Origin: Bacillota bacterium
GTDB taxonomy: Bacteria > Bacillota > Clostridia > Christensenellales > CAG-138
NCBI GenBank assembly: GCA_016282255.1
Contig: JAEEKE010000135.1
Span: 1-38,646 of the forward strand
DNA: 38,646 bases
Direction: 5' to 3'
Position numbers and translations under genes: made by a program. Positions 1 through 9,024 of the stretch are shown one piece after another (within the stretch, counting starts at the first letter, position 1; every line of letters starts with the position of its first letter). The notes beneath the pieces are model-generated. The model searched no databases and was not told the DNA's origin. It worked only from the letters and a program-made list of their open reading frames with translations.

Positions 1-2334
1 AACGAGCTGGAGATCAACAGCGGCAGCATCAACGTCACCAGCCAGTCGAACGACGCGATCAAGGCCTCCGACGACACCGAGACGATCGGCAAGCTGACCA
101 TCAGGGGCGGCGAGTTCCATCTCAACGCGGCGGACGAGGGCATCATGGCCAGCGGCTCCGTCACCATCACGGGCGGCACCTTCGATATCGACTGCCAGGG
201 CGACGCAGTCAAGGCCGAGAACGCCGACGAGACCGCGGGCGACCTTTCGATCTGCGGCGGCACCTTCGATATCACCACCCAGTGCGACGGCTTCCAGGCG
301 GCCGGCGCGGCGACCTTCCGCGGCGGCGATATCACCGCCGTATGCTGCGGAGGCTCCTCGAACACCTCCTACGATAAGGACAACGATCCGAGCGCGAAGG
401 GCATCAAGGCCGGCACCGACCTGACCTTCTTCGGCGGCGTCTACAACATCAACTCCGCCGACGACGCGCTCCATTCCAACGGCGATATGACCATCCTCGG
501 CGGCGACTTCACCCTTGCCACCACCGACGACGGCATCCACGCGGACTACACCCTGAACCTCGGCGAATACAACGGCAGTGACGACGACGTGAACCTGACC
601 GTCACCACCTGCTACGAGGGCATCGAGGGCGCGCATATAAACGGTTTTTCCGGCAACTACACGATCTGGACCAATGAGGACTGCATGAACGCCGCGAACT
701 CCGACCTTGGGAACTACGCCTTCACCCTGCGCCTCTGGGGCGGCAATTACTACTGCTACGGCAACACCGGCGACGGCGTCGACTCCAACGGCGAGCTGAC
801 CATCTGCGGCGCCTACGTCGAGGTCTATTCCCCGGGCAACGGCAACGCCGCGCTCGACAGCGACGGCACGATGAGCATCATCGGCAGCACCGTTATGAGC
901 GTCGGAGCCGGCGACATGGTGGAGACCCCGTCCTACGGCATCTACGTCCGCTTCGGCTCATCCGGCGGCTGGGGCGGCGGAGGCTCGAGCATCAGCATCC
1001 AGAACAACGACGTTATCGCCGTCTACAATTCCTCGAATACCAAGCTCTTCGAGAGCACGGTCCATTATCACAACGCGAACCGCACCGGCTCCTGCGTGAT
1101 CTTTGCGAGCCCGCAGCTCTCCTCCGGCCAGACCTATAAGCTCTATAAGAACGGCAGCCAGATCGCGACGGCGACCGCGAGCGGCAGCTCCGGCGGCACG
1201 ATCCCCACGCCCCAGACCGGCGGCGCGGCCGCATGGCAGGCGGTCGGCGAGCTCTCCGAGGCCTATGCCCGCATGACGAGCATGACCCCCGGCGTAGGCG
1301 CGGTCATCACCAACACCAATAACAGCTACGCCCTCACCGGCGGCGCCTCCGTCTCCGGCACCTCCGTGCAGGTCAGCTCCGTGACCGGCGGCTACTCGAT
1401 CACCAACGTCTCCGACGCGAACACCTGGTACCGCAACAACACCGGCAAGCTCTGCTGCACCGTCAACGGCGCCAACTACTACCTCGGCTACACCCAGAGC
1501 GGCAGCGGCTGGAACCCGACCTATGCGATCGCGATGCTGACGAGCGCCGACTCCGCGCCCTCGTGGACGATCACCGCGAACGGCAGCTATGCCCGCATCT
1601 CCACCTCGGCGGGCGAATCCGGCGGCGGCCCCGGCGGCGGCGGCCCCGGCGGCCCGGGCGGCTCGAGGACGCTCTACCTCGCTGCAAGCGGCTCGAGCTT
1701 CACGCTCTCGACCTCCGCTTCCAACCTCTATATCTACGCGCCCGATTCCGCGCTTGCGTCCCTGCAGGGCACGCTCGAATACCTGATCGACACCGACGCG
1801 GGCGAGAGCGTCTCCGAGGCCGAGGTGCTTGCCAATGCGACGATCAGGTTCAAGAGCGGCGCCAACGCCTCCGAGCAGACCCTTGCCTGGACCGACAGCC
1901 GCGTCGAATACGCCTGGAGCCCCGAATTCACCGAGGGCGAGCCCGGCGTCTATGAGCTGAACGTCAGCGTGCTCGGCACCCGCATCGGCGCGATCCGCGT
2001 CATAGCGATCGGCGGCGACCTCGGCAGCACCGCGCCCGAGCCGCCCGAGCTGACGATCCCCGATCCTCCGACCGACGATCCCACCCCGCCTCCGACCGAC
2101 GAGCCCACTCCGCCGCCCACCGAGGAGCCGACCGAGCCCCCGACCGGCCTTATCGGCGACGTGGACTTCGACGGCAGCGTCACCGTGACCGACGCGCTGC
2201 TGATCATGCGCCACGCGATGAACATCATCACCCTCAGCGAGGAAGCGCAGGCCGTGGCGGACGTCGACGGCAGCGGCAGCATCACCGTGACCGACGCGCT
2301 GACCGCGATGCGCATGGCGCTCGGCATCGTCTGA
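1..2334 (+). CDS. Secreted beta-helix carbohydrate-binding-type protein with C-terminal dockerin (5' partial)
   Basis: The reading frame is open from the first base, so the N-terminus lies outside the window; 777 residues are visible. The first ~300 residues are repeats of the form GGTFDI..GDAVKA / GGDFTLATTDDGIHA, the regular Gly/Asp-rich pattern of right-handed beta-helix proteins of the Cthe_2159 type (annotated as carbohydrate-binding domain-containing proteins). A Gly/Pro-rich hinge follows near 1618-1662, then a beta-rich segment, then a Pro/Thr/Glu linker (about 2035-2140). The last 59 residues form a type I dockerin-like pair of calcium loops: GDVDFDGSVTVTDAL and ADVDGSGSITVTDAL. I infer an extracellular glycan-binding or adhesive role, with the dockerin attaching to a cohesin. 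No cohesin is encoded in the window. A terminator follows the stop. Binding specificity cannot be read from the sequence. Confidence 0.8.
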   Translation, partial: NELEINSGSINVTSQSNDAIKASDDTETIGKLTIRGGEFHLNAADEGIMASGSVTITGGTFDIDCQGDAVKAENADETAGDLSICGGTFDITTQCDGFQAAGAATFRGGDITAVCCGGSSNTSYDKDNDPSAKGIKAGTDLTFFGGVYNINSADDALHSNGDMTILGGDFTLATTDDGIHADYTLNLGEYNGSDDDVNLTVTTCYEGIEGAHINGFSGNYTIWTNEDCMNAANSDLGNYAFTLRLWGGNYYCYGNTGDGVDSNGELTICGAYVEVYSPGNGNAALDSDGTMSIIGSTVMSVGAGDMVETPSYGIYVRFGSSGGWGGGGSSISIQNNDVIAVYNSSNTKLFESTVHYHNANRTGSCVIFASPQLSSGQTYKLYKNGSQIATATASGSSGGTIPTPQTGGAAAWQAVGELSEAYARMTSMTPGVGAVITNTNNSYALTGGASVSGTSVQVSSVTGGYSITNVSDANTWYRNNTGKLCCTVNGANYYLGYTQSGSGWNPTYAIAMLTSADSAPSWTITANGSYARISTSAGESGGGPGGGGPGGPGGSRTLYLAASGSSFTLSTSASNLYIYAPDSALASLQGTLEYLIDTDAGESVSEAEVLANATIRFKSGANASEQTLAWTDSRVEYAWSPEFTEGEPGVYELNVSVLGTRIGAIRVIAIGGDLGSTAPEPPELTIPDPPTDDPTPPPTDEPTPPPTEEPTEPPTGLIGDVDFDGSVTVTDALLIMRHAMNIITLSEEAQAVADVDGSGSITVTDALTAMRMALGIV

Positions 2335-2390
2335 GCGGCGAAACAGGCCATCATTCCCTTCGGGGTTTTCATTCAGTGCTTCTCCTTGTA

Positions 2391-2436
2391 ACGGAGCAGG
2401 CGGCGAAACGAAAGGTTTCGCCGCTCTCCGTTTTTG
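2391..2436 (+). terminator. Rho-independent terminator after the dockerin gene
   Basis: Stem GCGGCGAAAC / GTTTCGCCGC around a GAAAG loop, extended by an outer CGGAG/CTCCG pairing, followed directly by TTTTT. It lies about 60 bases after the stop. Confidence 0.85.
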
Positions 2437-2477
2437 GGGGGATTTTGAAAAATAATGTGGCGGACGCGGCTTCTTTT

Positions 2478-2486
2478 TGGTATAAT
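2478..2486 (+). promoter_or_regulatory. Extended -10 promoter of udk
   Basis: TGG-TATAAT (TATAAT at 2481-2486) is an extended -10 element. No good -35 hexamer is visible 16-18 bases upstream, as is often the case with extended -10 promoters. It lies 63 bases before the uridine kinase start. Confidence 0.6.
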
Positions 2487-2549
2487 ATGAGGGAGGATCC
2501 GTTCTAGACCGATGAACGGATAAAAATACTTCCGGGGGATAGAATAAAG

Positions 2550-3191
2550 ATGATCATCGTCGGCATCTGCGGAGGCACGAGCAGCGGCAAATCCACCCTT
2601 GCGAAAAGGATCAAGGCGGGGCTGAGCGCGCGCTGCATCATCCTTAATCAGGACTGCTACTATTTCGACCAGGCGGGCAAGCCCATGGAGGAGAGGGCGA
2701 AGGTGAACTACGATTCGCCCGAGATCTTCGACCACGATCTGCTCTTCGAGGACGTAAGCAGGCTGCGCGAGGGCCAGCCCATCACCACCAAGGGCTACGA
2801 TTTTCCGCATCACTGCCGCGCCGACTCGGACGCGCTGATCGAGCCCCCGGACGTGCTCATCATCGAGGGCATCCACGCCTTCTACGACGAAAGGCTGCTC
2901 GAGCTGATGGATATCAAGGTCTATATGCGTGTGGATACCGATATCTGCCTGCTGCGCAGGATCGACCGCGATATGAAGAAGCGCGGCAGGAGCCTTGAGA
3001 GCATCGCCAACCAGTATCGCGAAACGGTCAAGCCGATGTACGACAAATACATCAGCAAATACATCGACCGCGCCGATTTCGCGGTCATGCGCGGCGGCAA
3101 GAACCTTATGGCCGAGGAAGCGATAACGGCCTATATCGAGAAAAAGCTTTCTCAGCTGGCCGAGGGCGAACCGAAGAGCACCGACGAATGA
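2550..3191 (+). CDS. udk: Uridine kinase
   Basis: This 213-residue protein phosphorylates uridine and cytidine to UMP and CMP with ATP or GTP in the cytoplasm (pyrimidine salvage). The N-terminal P-loop is GGTSSGKST (residues 8-16). It is followed by NQDCYYFD, the FDHDLLFEDV region and LIIEGIHAF, the usual order in the uridine kinase / phosphoribulokinase family. Length matches the family norm of about 205-215. The ATG is preceded by a GGGGGAT ribosome site. It appears to be first gene of a co-directional set with the AI-2E-family and DUF5662 genes. Confidence in the family is high. Nucleoside preference is inferred from similarity to Udk rather than from a diagnostic residue. Confidence 0.92.
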   Translation: MIIVGICGGTSSGKSTLAKRIKAGLSARCIILNQDCYYFDQAGKPMEERAKVNYDSPEIFDHDLLFEDVSRLREGQPITTKGYDFPHHCRADSDALIEPPDVLIIEGIHAFYDERLLELMDIKVYMRVDTDICLLRRIDRDMKKRGRSLESIANQYRETVKPMYDKYISKYIDRADFAVMRGGKNLMAEEAITAYIEKKLSQLAEGEPKSTDE

Positions 3192-3231
3192 ACTTTGGAG
3201 GGCCTTCCCTCCGGGGAGGAGCCCTTGTTCT

Positions 3232-4401
3232 TTGCGTAAGCCCGCTCTTCGGGAACTGACAGAAAAAGCCGCGCTGCCCGTGCTCGCCGTCTGCGCGGGC
3301 GTGCTGTTCTACGAGCTCATCGAAAACATCGGCCCGGCGGCAAGGGCGCTCGGACGCGTGCTGCGCGTGCTCCGCCCCGTGTTTATCGGGATCGCGCTCG
3401 CCTACGCCGTCGGCATCCCCGCGGGATTCTTCGAAAACAAAGTCCTCGGGCGCATGAAGCGCCGCCGCGCCGCCGCACTGATCTCGGCCGCCGCCGCGTA
3501 TTCTCTTGTGCTCGGCGTGCTCGCGCTCGTGCTGCTGCTCGCCGTACCGAGGGCGATCGAGGGCGCTTCGGCCCTTATATCCAACCTCGGCGAATTCATG
3601 GGCGCCTGCTCGGAACGCATCCCCGGGCTGCTTGCGAGGGTCTACCCGGGCGAAGCGGCGCATCAGGCGGCGCAGAAGGCCGCCGAGCTCGTGGGCGCGC
3701 TGGCCGAAAGGCTGGGGGAGAAAGCGCTGTCGGCGCTGCCGAAGCTCTATGAGCACGCGGCCGCGGCGTTCGGATTCATAGCGGACGCCTTCCTTGCGGC
3801 GACGCTGAGCGTCTATCTTCTGATCGACAAGAACAGGCTGCTCGCCCATGCGCGCCGCACATTGCGTGCATTGCTGGGCGAAAGAAACTCCGGGCGGCTG
3901 CTCGGGCTCTGCTCCTTTTTAAACCGCACCTTCCGCGGGTACCTCTCGGGGCAGCTTATAAGCTGCATCGCGCTCGGCGCGGGCTGCTGGCTCGGGATGA
4001 GGCTGTTTAAAATGCCGTACCCCGAGCTGATCTCGCTGCTGACGGCGGTCTTCGCGCTGATACCGATCCTCGGGCCGTGGCTGAGCACGCTCGCCGGGGC
4101 GCTGATCATTCTCGTTTCGGGCGGGCCGGGCCTTGCGCTCCGCTTCGCGGCGCTGATACTCGTGCTCCAGCAGCTCGAGAACAGCTTCATCAGCCCGCGG
4201 CTCGTAGGCCCCGCGGTCGGGCTTTCGGGCGCGTGGGTGCTGCTCGGCGTCATCGTCGGAGGAGGGCTGTTCGGCGTGACGGGCCTGCTGCTCAGCGTGC
4301 CGGTCACGGCGGTGCTCTATCGGCTCGCGGCGAACAGGATCAACGCGCGCGTAAGGCGGCGCGCCCCCGGCCGAGACCCCGGGGGAATGACGCAGATATA
4401 A
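3232..4401 (+). CDS. AI-2E family transporter / YtvI-like membrane protein
   Basis: This is a 389-residue polytopic membrane protein. The profile fits the AI-2E transporter family (PF01594): two N-terminal hydrophobic segments, a central amphipathic region (about residues 100-185), and a conserved C-terminal block containing FRGYLSGQLISCIALG, YPELISLLTAVFALIPILGP and LLGVIVGGGLFGVTGLLLSVP. The start is TTG at 3232 with GGAGG at 3215-3219; no better in-frame ATG is present. It begins 40 bases after udk. Family members export autoinducer-2, act as Na+/H+ antiporters, or serve in sporulation (YtvI). The substrate here cannot be assigned. Confidence 0.85.
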   Translation: MRKPALRELTEKAALPVLAVCAGVLFYELIENIGPAARALGRVLRVLRPVFIGIALAYAVGIPAGFFENKVLGRMKRRRAAALISAAAAYSLVLGVLALVLLLAVPRAIEGASALISNLGEFMGACSERIPGLLARVYPGEAAHQAAQKAAELVGALAERLGEKALSALPKLYEHAAAAFGFIADAFLAATLSVYLLIDKNRLLAHARRTLRALLGERNSGRLLGLCSFLNRTFRGYLSGQLISCIALGAGCWLGMRLFKMPYPELISLLTAVFALIPILGPWLSTLAGALIILVSGGPGLALRFAALILVLQQLENSFISPRLVGPAVGLSGAWVLLGVIVGGGLFGVTGLLLSVPVTAVLYRLAANRINARVRRRAPGRDPGGMTQI

Positions 4402-4408
4402 TAAAAGT

Positions 4409-5005
4409 ATGGAAAACACAGCAAGCAAAATAGAAAACAGCCCGGAAACGGCGGGGGAGAAGCGGAGAGCCCATCCCTTCAAGCACCTGAGTGTTGTAAC
4501 GAAGCACCGCAGCGCCGTGTTCGTGCACTGCGTGCGCGCGGGCATACCCTGGCGCGGCTTCTGGCACGACGTGTCCAAGCTCTCCCCGCAGGAGTTCATC
4601 CCCAGCATGAAGCATTTCGCCGGCACGCGCAGCCCGAACGAGCTCGAGCGCGCCGACTACGGCTATTCCCTCGCCTGGATGCACCACAAGGGGCGCAACC
4701 GCCATCATTTCGAGTACTGGACCGATTATGATCCGGTCACGAAGGCGATGAGCCCGGTCAAGATGCCGCTCGTGTTCGTGGTGGAGATGTTCTGCGACCG
4801 CGTCGGCGCCTCGAAGACCTATAAGGGCAGGGACTATACCGACGCCTCGGCCTACGAATACTTCATCCGCGGCAAGGCCAAGGACCGCATGCACCCCGAG
4901 ACCGCGAGGCTGCTCGAAAGGCTGCTCGTCATGCTGCGCGACGAGGGCGAGAAAAAGACATTCCGCTATATAAGAAAGGAACTGCTCCCGAAAAAGAAAT
5001 ACTGA
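4409..5005 (+). CDS. DUF5662 family protein
   Basis: This 198-residue soluble protein starts seven bases after the AI-2E-family gene, so the two are probably co-transcribed. The family pattern is clear: HPFKHLSVVTKHRSAVFVHC, then WHDVSKLSPQEF, then YSLAWMHHKGRNRHHFEYW. The many conserved His and Asp residues suggest a metal-binding helical fold reminiscent of HD-domain proteins, but this is inference and no enzymatic activity is established. The ribosome site before the ATG is weak (purine-rich bases inside the end of the upstream gene), which fits translational coupling. A terminator follows immediately. Confidence 0.8.
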   Translation: MENTASKIENSPETAGEKRRAHPFKHLSVVTKHRSAVFVHCVRAGIPWRGFWHDVSKLSPQEFIPSMKHFAGTRSPNELERADYGYSLAWMHHKGRNRHHFEYWTDYDPVTKAMSPVKMPLVFVVEMFCDRVGASKTYKGRDYTDASAYEYFIRGKAKDRMHPETARLLERLLVMLRDEGEKKTFRYIRKELLPKKKY

Positions 5006-5010
5006 ATAAG

Positions 5011-5050
5011 AACCGCGTCCGTTCACCAAGGGGCGCGGTTTTGTTTTTTT
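5011..5050 (+). terminator. Rho-independent terminator after DUF5662 gene
   Basis: A ten-pair stem, AACCGCGTCC with GGGCGCGGTT (one G-U pair), is followed by TTGTTTTTTT. It closes the udk to DUF5662 set. Confidence 0.85.
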
Positions 5051-5079
5051 GACGCGGGCTTTCCGCCTCTTTCTTTCTC

Positions 5080-5107
5080 TTGACATTTTTTATAATGGAA
5101 TTATAAT
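5080..5107 (+). promoter_or_regulatory. Sigma-A-type promoter of the ABC exporter operon
   Basis: TTGACA at 5080-5085 and TATAAT at 5102-5107, with a 16-base spacer. A second TATAAT at 5091-5096 is too close to this -35 to use it. Confidence 0.75.
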
Positions 5108-5189
5108 GATATTACTAATATGAAGGTCCGGCCGACGCGCAGGGAGAGAGCAGTGTTGCCTCCGGCGCCGGCGGCGGAAGGAGAATCGT

Positions 5190-6962
5190 TTGATATTCGG
5201 AAAACACATCAACCGCTACTATCTAAAGTATGCACCGCTGCTCATGCTCGGCGCGATCGCACTGATCCTGGTAGACTATTTCCAGCTCATCATCCCCAAC
5301 CTGTACGGCATGCTGATCGACGGCCTCAACACCGGCTTCGTCGATTATCACGGCGTGCGCATGGCGTTCGGGCTCGATTTCCTGCTCGATAAGATCTGCC
5401 TGCCCATCGTCGGCATAATCGTGGTCATGGTCATCGGGCGCTTTTTATGGCGCGTCTGCTTCTTCGGCTCCGCGATCCGCGTGGAGACGGATATCCGCAT
5501 AAAGATGTTCGACCACTGCAAGGACCTTTCGCGCGATTATTATCAGGTCAACAAGGTCGGCAACCTGATGAGTCTGTTCACCAACGACCTCGACACCATC
5601 CAGGAATGCTTCGGCGACGGCCTGCTGATGTTCTTCGACGCGCTGTTCCTCGGCATCCTCGGCTTCTACAATATGTGGCGCATGGACGTGGGGCTGACGC
5701 TGCTGACGCTGATCCCGCTCTTTTTGATACTGATGATCGGCACCTTCATGGGCAAGGCCATGATGAAGCAGTGGGAGCGCCGCCAGCAGGCGTTCTCCAA
5801 CCTCTCCGATTTCGCGCAGGAGAGCTTCTCGGGCTACGCGGTCATAAAGGCGTTCGTCAAGGAGCTCAAGCAGCTGCTCGCGTTCCGCAAGCTCAACGTC
5901 GAGAACGAGAACATGAACATCGACTACACCAAGATCTCCACCCTGATGCACGTGCTGATCGTCACACTCGTCGAGACCGTCATCTGCGTCATCCTCGGCT
6001 ACGGCGGCTATCTTGTGTATAAGGGCACGTTCAGCGCGGGCCGCCTGGTCGAATACATCGGCTATTTCACCTCCGTCGTCTGGCCCGTCATGGCCGTCTC
6101 GATGCTGATAGAGAAGAGCGCCCGCGGCAAGGCCTCAATGAAACGCGTTTCCGAGCTGCTTGAGGCCGAGATCACCGTTCACGACCGCGAGGGCGCGGAG
6201 GACATCGGCGAGGTGAAGGGCGATATCGAGTTCCGCGACCTCACCTTCCGCTACCCCGACGGCGAGTTCGACGCGCTCGAGCACGTTTCGTTCAAAATCA
6301 ACGCGGGCGAGAGCGTGGGCCTGGTGGGCAAGACCGGCGCGGGCAAGACAACGCTCGTGGACCTGATCCTGCGCACCTACAACGTGCCCGACGGCACGCT
6401 GTTCATCGACGGCAGGGACGTCAATTCCGTCATGATCCGCTCGGTGCGCGAGGGCTGCGCCTACGTGCCGCAGGATAATTTCCTGTTCAGCGACACGATC
6501 TCAAACAACATCAATTTCGCGTTCGACGATAAGGACGAGGCCGCCGTGGAGCATTCGGCATGGCTCGCCGACGTGCACGACAATATCGCGGAGTTCAAGG
6601 AAAAATACGAGACGATCCTCGGCGAGAGGGGCGTCACGGTCTCGGGCGGGCAGAAGCAGCGCATCTCGATCGCCCGCGCGCTGATGAAGAACGCGCCGAT
6701 CCTGATCCTCGACGACTCGGTCTCCGCGGTCGATACCGACACCGAAAAGGTCATATTGAAGAACCTGCGCGAGAGCAGGGCGGGCAAGACCACGATCCTG
6801 ATCGCGCACCGCATCTCCACCATAAAGGATCTCGACAAGATCGTCTTCGTTGAGGACGGAAGGGTCACGGCCGTCGGCTCGCACGACGAGCTGCTCGTCT
6901 CCTGCCCCGAATACGCCCGGATGGTCGAACTGCAGCGCCTCGAAGAAGAGGCCGCGAAATGA
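5190..6962 (+). CDS. ABC exporter subunit, membrane plus ATPase domains (BmrC/YheI-like)
   Basis: This 590-residue half-transporter has an N-terminal six-helix membrane domain (about residues 15-310) and a C-terminal nucleotide-binding domain. Visible motifs are Walker A GKTGAGKTT, signature VSGGQKQR, Walker B ILILDD and the H-loop IAHR. The residue after Walker B is Asp (ILILDDS) instead of catalytic Glu. That marks the degenerate ATP site of heterodimeric exporters such as BmrC/BmrD. The start is TTG at 5190 with AAGGAG six bases upstream. The stop overlaps or nearly abuts the next subunit, as expected for a heterodimer. The cargo is probably drugs, lipids or peptides and cannot be specified. 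The pair has its own promoter and terminator. Confidence 0.9.
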   Translation: MIFGKHINRYYLKYAPLLMLGAIALILVDYFQLIIPNLYGMLIDGLNTGFVDYHGVRMAFGLDFLLDKICLPIVGIIVVMVIGRFLWRVCFFGSAIRVETDIRIKMFDHCKDLSRDYYQVNKVGNLMSLFTNDLDTIQECFGDGLLMFFDALFLGILGFYNMWRMDVGLTLLTLIPLFLILMIGTFMGKAMMKQWERRQQAFSNLSDFAQESFSGYAVIKAFVKELKQLLAFRKLNVENENMNIDYTKISTLMHVLIVTLVETVICVILGYGGYLVYKGTFSAGRLVEYIGYFTSVVWPVMAVSMLIEKSARGKASMKRVSELLEAEITVHDREGAEDIGEVKGDIEFRDLTFRYPDGEFDALEHVSFKINAGESVGLVGKTGAGKTTLVDLILRTYNVPDGTLFIDGRDVNSVMIRSVREGCAYVPQDNFLFSDTISNNINFAFDDKDEAAVEHSAWLADVHDNIAEFKEKYETILGERGVTVSGGQKQRISIARALMKNAPILILDDSVSAVDTDTEKVILKNLRESRAGKTTILIAHRISTIKDLDKIVFVEDGRVTAVGSHDELLVSCPEYARMVELQRLEEEAAK

Positions 6963-6976
6963 GGGAGGTGAAAGCA

Positions 6977-8887
6977 ATGCACGACTATTATCCCATCCTC
7001 CTCGGCGGCGCCATCATCGGCGTCATCTCGATAGTCCTCATCATCGCCTACGCCTCCATCAAGGACAAGAAGCAGGCCATCGGCTTCGACCGCCATATGA
7101 AGGACGGCGAGATCGTCCGCCGCCTGCTCCGCTACGCCAAGCCCTATGCCGGCAGCTTCATCTTCGTCGGCTTCATAGTGCTGGTCGGCATCGCGTACGA
7201 TATCGCCTCCCCGATGATCATCGGCCGCATCACCGAGCTGATCAAGGGCGAGTTCGAGCTGCCGCCGCTGTTCCGCCTGGTCGCGATCTACGCGAGCATC
7301 CTGATCGTTTCGATGATCTGCACCTACGTGCAGGCCGTCACGCTGCAGCGGGTCGGGCAGAAGATCATCTCCGGCATGCGCGAGGATCTGTTCACGCATA
7401 TCGAGTCCCTCTCCCACGAGCAGATGAACTCTATCCCCGTCGGCAAGCTCGTCACGAGGACCACGAACGACACCAACGCGATCTCGCTGATGTTCACGAC
7501 GCTGCTCGTCAACCTCGTGAAAAACATGTTCGTCATCGTCGGCGTGCTCGCCGCGATGCTCGCCCTCAACTACGAGCTGACGCTGATGGTGCTCTGCTTC
7601 GTGCCCTTCGTGGTGCTCTTCACCGTCATCTTCCGCAAATTCGCCCGCCGCGCCTACCGCAAGGTCAAGGACAGGACGACCGATATAAACACCTATCTTT
7701 CCGAGAACCTCTCCGGCATCAAGATCACGCAGATCTTCAACCGCGAGGGCGAGAAGCTGCGCGACTTCTCCGAGAAGAGCCGCGGCCTCGGCAAGGCCAA
7801 GCGCGAGCAGATAACCGTGTTCGGCATCTTCCGTCCGCTCGTCTACATGCTCTATATCAGCTCCGTGCTCGCCCTGTTCTACCTCGGCGGCAAGGGGTAT
7901 CTGGACGGCACGAGCTTCCTGGGGCAGACGCTCAAGGCCAGCACGATCGTCAGCTTCTATATGTACATCAATAAGTTCTTCCGCCCGATCCAGGAGCTTG
8001 CCGAGCAGTTCAACTGGCTGCAGAGCGCCTTCGCCTCGGCCGAGAAGGTCTTTACGATCATGGATATCGAGCCCGCGCTCACCGACGCGCCCGACGCGAT
8101 CGAGCTCGACACCGTCCGCGGCGAGATCGAGTTCCGCGACGTGTGGTTCAGCTACATCCCCGACGAGTGGGTGCTCAAGGGCGTTTCGTTCCACGTCATG
8201 CCCGACCAGACCGTCGCCTTCGTCGGCGCGACCGGCAGCGGCAAGGCGACGATCCTTTCGCTGATCTGCCGCAACTACGAGTTCCAGAAGGGCGAGATCC
8301 TTATCGACGGGATCGATATCCGCAAGATCAAGGCGCAGTCGCTGAGGAAGCATTTCGGCCAGATGCTGCAGGACGTGTTCCTCTTCTCCGGCACGATCAG
8401 GAGCAATATCCTGCTCGATAAGGACGGCGTTTCGGACGAGGAGGTCATGGAAGCCTGCCGCTACGTCAACGCCGACCACTTCATCGACCGCCTCGAGAAC
8501 GGGCTGGACGAGATCGTGCGCGAGCGCGGCAACAATTTCTCCGCCGGCCAGAGGCAGCTTCTGAGCTTTGCGCGCACGCTGATCCACCGCCCGGAGGTCA
8601 TGATCCTCGACGAGGCGACCGCGAATATCGACACCGAGACCGAGGTGCTGATCCAGGATTCGCTCGAGAAGATGATGAATATCGGCACGATGCTGATCGT
8701 CGCCCACCGGCTCTCGACCATACAGCATGCGGACAATATCATCGTGCTCTCCAAGGGCGAGATCGTGGAGCAGGGCAGCCACCACGAGCTGCTCGCGAAG
8801 CGCGGCAAATACTACGCGCTCTATACCCTCCAGTTCGAGAAGGAGAAGGAAAAGGAGAAGCAGCAGCTCTCGAGAGCGAAAAACTGA
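6977..8887 (+). CDS. ABC exporter subunit, membrane plus ATPase domains (BmrD/YheH-like), altered Walker A
   Basis: This is the partner half-transporter, 636 residues. I chose ATG 6977 because GGGAGGTG (6963-6970) is well placed for it; an in-frame ATG at 6959 overlaps the previous stop but has a poor ribosome site. It has a short extra N-terminal hydrophobic segment, the six-helix domain, then the ATPase domain: signature FSAGQRQ, Walker B VMILDE with the catalytic Glu, and H-loop VAHR. This subunit should therefore carry the hydrolytic site. However, its Walker A reads GATGSGKAT, with Ala (codon 8246-8248, residue 424) where Ser/Thr normally coordinates Mg2+. That should weaken ATP hydrolysis unless compensated, or it may be a sequence error. 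Confidence 0.9.
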   Translation: MHDYYPILLGGAIIGVISIVLIIAYASIKDKKQAIGFDRHMKDGEIVRRLLRYAKPYAGSFIFVGFIVLVGIAYDIASPMIIGRITELIKGEFELPPLFRLVAIYASILIVSMICTYVQAVTLQRVGQKIISGMREDLFTHIESLSHEQMNSIPVGKLVTRTTNDTNAISLMFTTLLVNLVKNMFVIVGVLAAMLALNYELTLMVLCFVPFVVLFTVIFRKFARRAYRKVKDRTTDINTYLSENLSGIKITQIFNREGEKLRDFSEKSRGLGKAKREQITVFGIFRPLVYMLYISSVLALFYLGGKGYLDGTSFLGQTLKASTIVSFYMYINKFFRPIQELAEQFNWLQSAFASAEKVFTIMDIEPALTDAPDAIELDTVRGEIEFRDVWFSYIPDEWVLKGVSFHVMPDQTVAFVGATGSGKATILSLICRNYEFQKGEILIDGIDIRKIKAQSLRKHFGQMLQDVFLFSGTIRSNILLDKDGVSDEEVMEACRYVNADHFIDRLENGLDEIVRERGNNFSAGQRQLLSFARTLIHRPEVMILDEATANIDTETEVLIQDSLEKMMNIGTMLIVAHRLSTIQHADNIIVLSKGEIVEQGSHHELLAKRGKYYALYTLQFEKEKEKEKQQLSRAKN

Positions 8888-8895
8888 CGGGAAAG

Positions 8896-8930
8896 CGGCG
8901 GCGTTTCGAAGGAGGCACCGCCGTTTTTTT
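8896..8930 (+). terminator. Rho-independent terminator after the ABC exporter operon
   Basis: Stem CGGCGGCG with CACCGCCG (one mismatch), followed by TTTTTTT. Confidence 0.75.
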
Positions 8931-8931
8931 G

Positions 8932-8959
8932 TTGACAAAAAAATATACCGCCGTATAAT
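8932..8959 (+). promoter_or_regulatory. Promoter of the 9.0 kb lipoprotein gene
   Basis: TTGACA at 8932-8937 and TATAAT at 8954-8959 with a 16-base spacer. It begins right after the T-run of the preceding terminator. Confidence 0.8.
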
Positions 8960-9024
8960 AAGAGCAAGGCAAGCGTATATCGGGCCTCGGCCCGATCGAA
9001 AAACAGCAAAAGGAGGCACATATT

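Noticed and set aside
5120-5392. 90-codon frame before the ABC exporter
   Set aside because: No ribosome site, Arg/Pro-rich composition, and it overlaps the well-supported TTG start and first helix of the exporter subunit.
6461-9019. 852-codon open frame on the minus strand
   Set aside because: Antisense to the two ABC exporter subunits, whose motifs are unambiguous. The low-complexity Glu/Asp/Arg/His-rich translation is typical of a GC-rich shadow frame.
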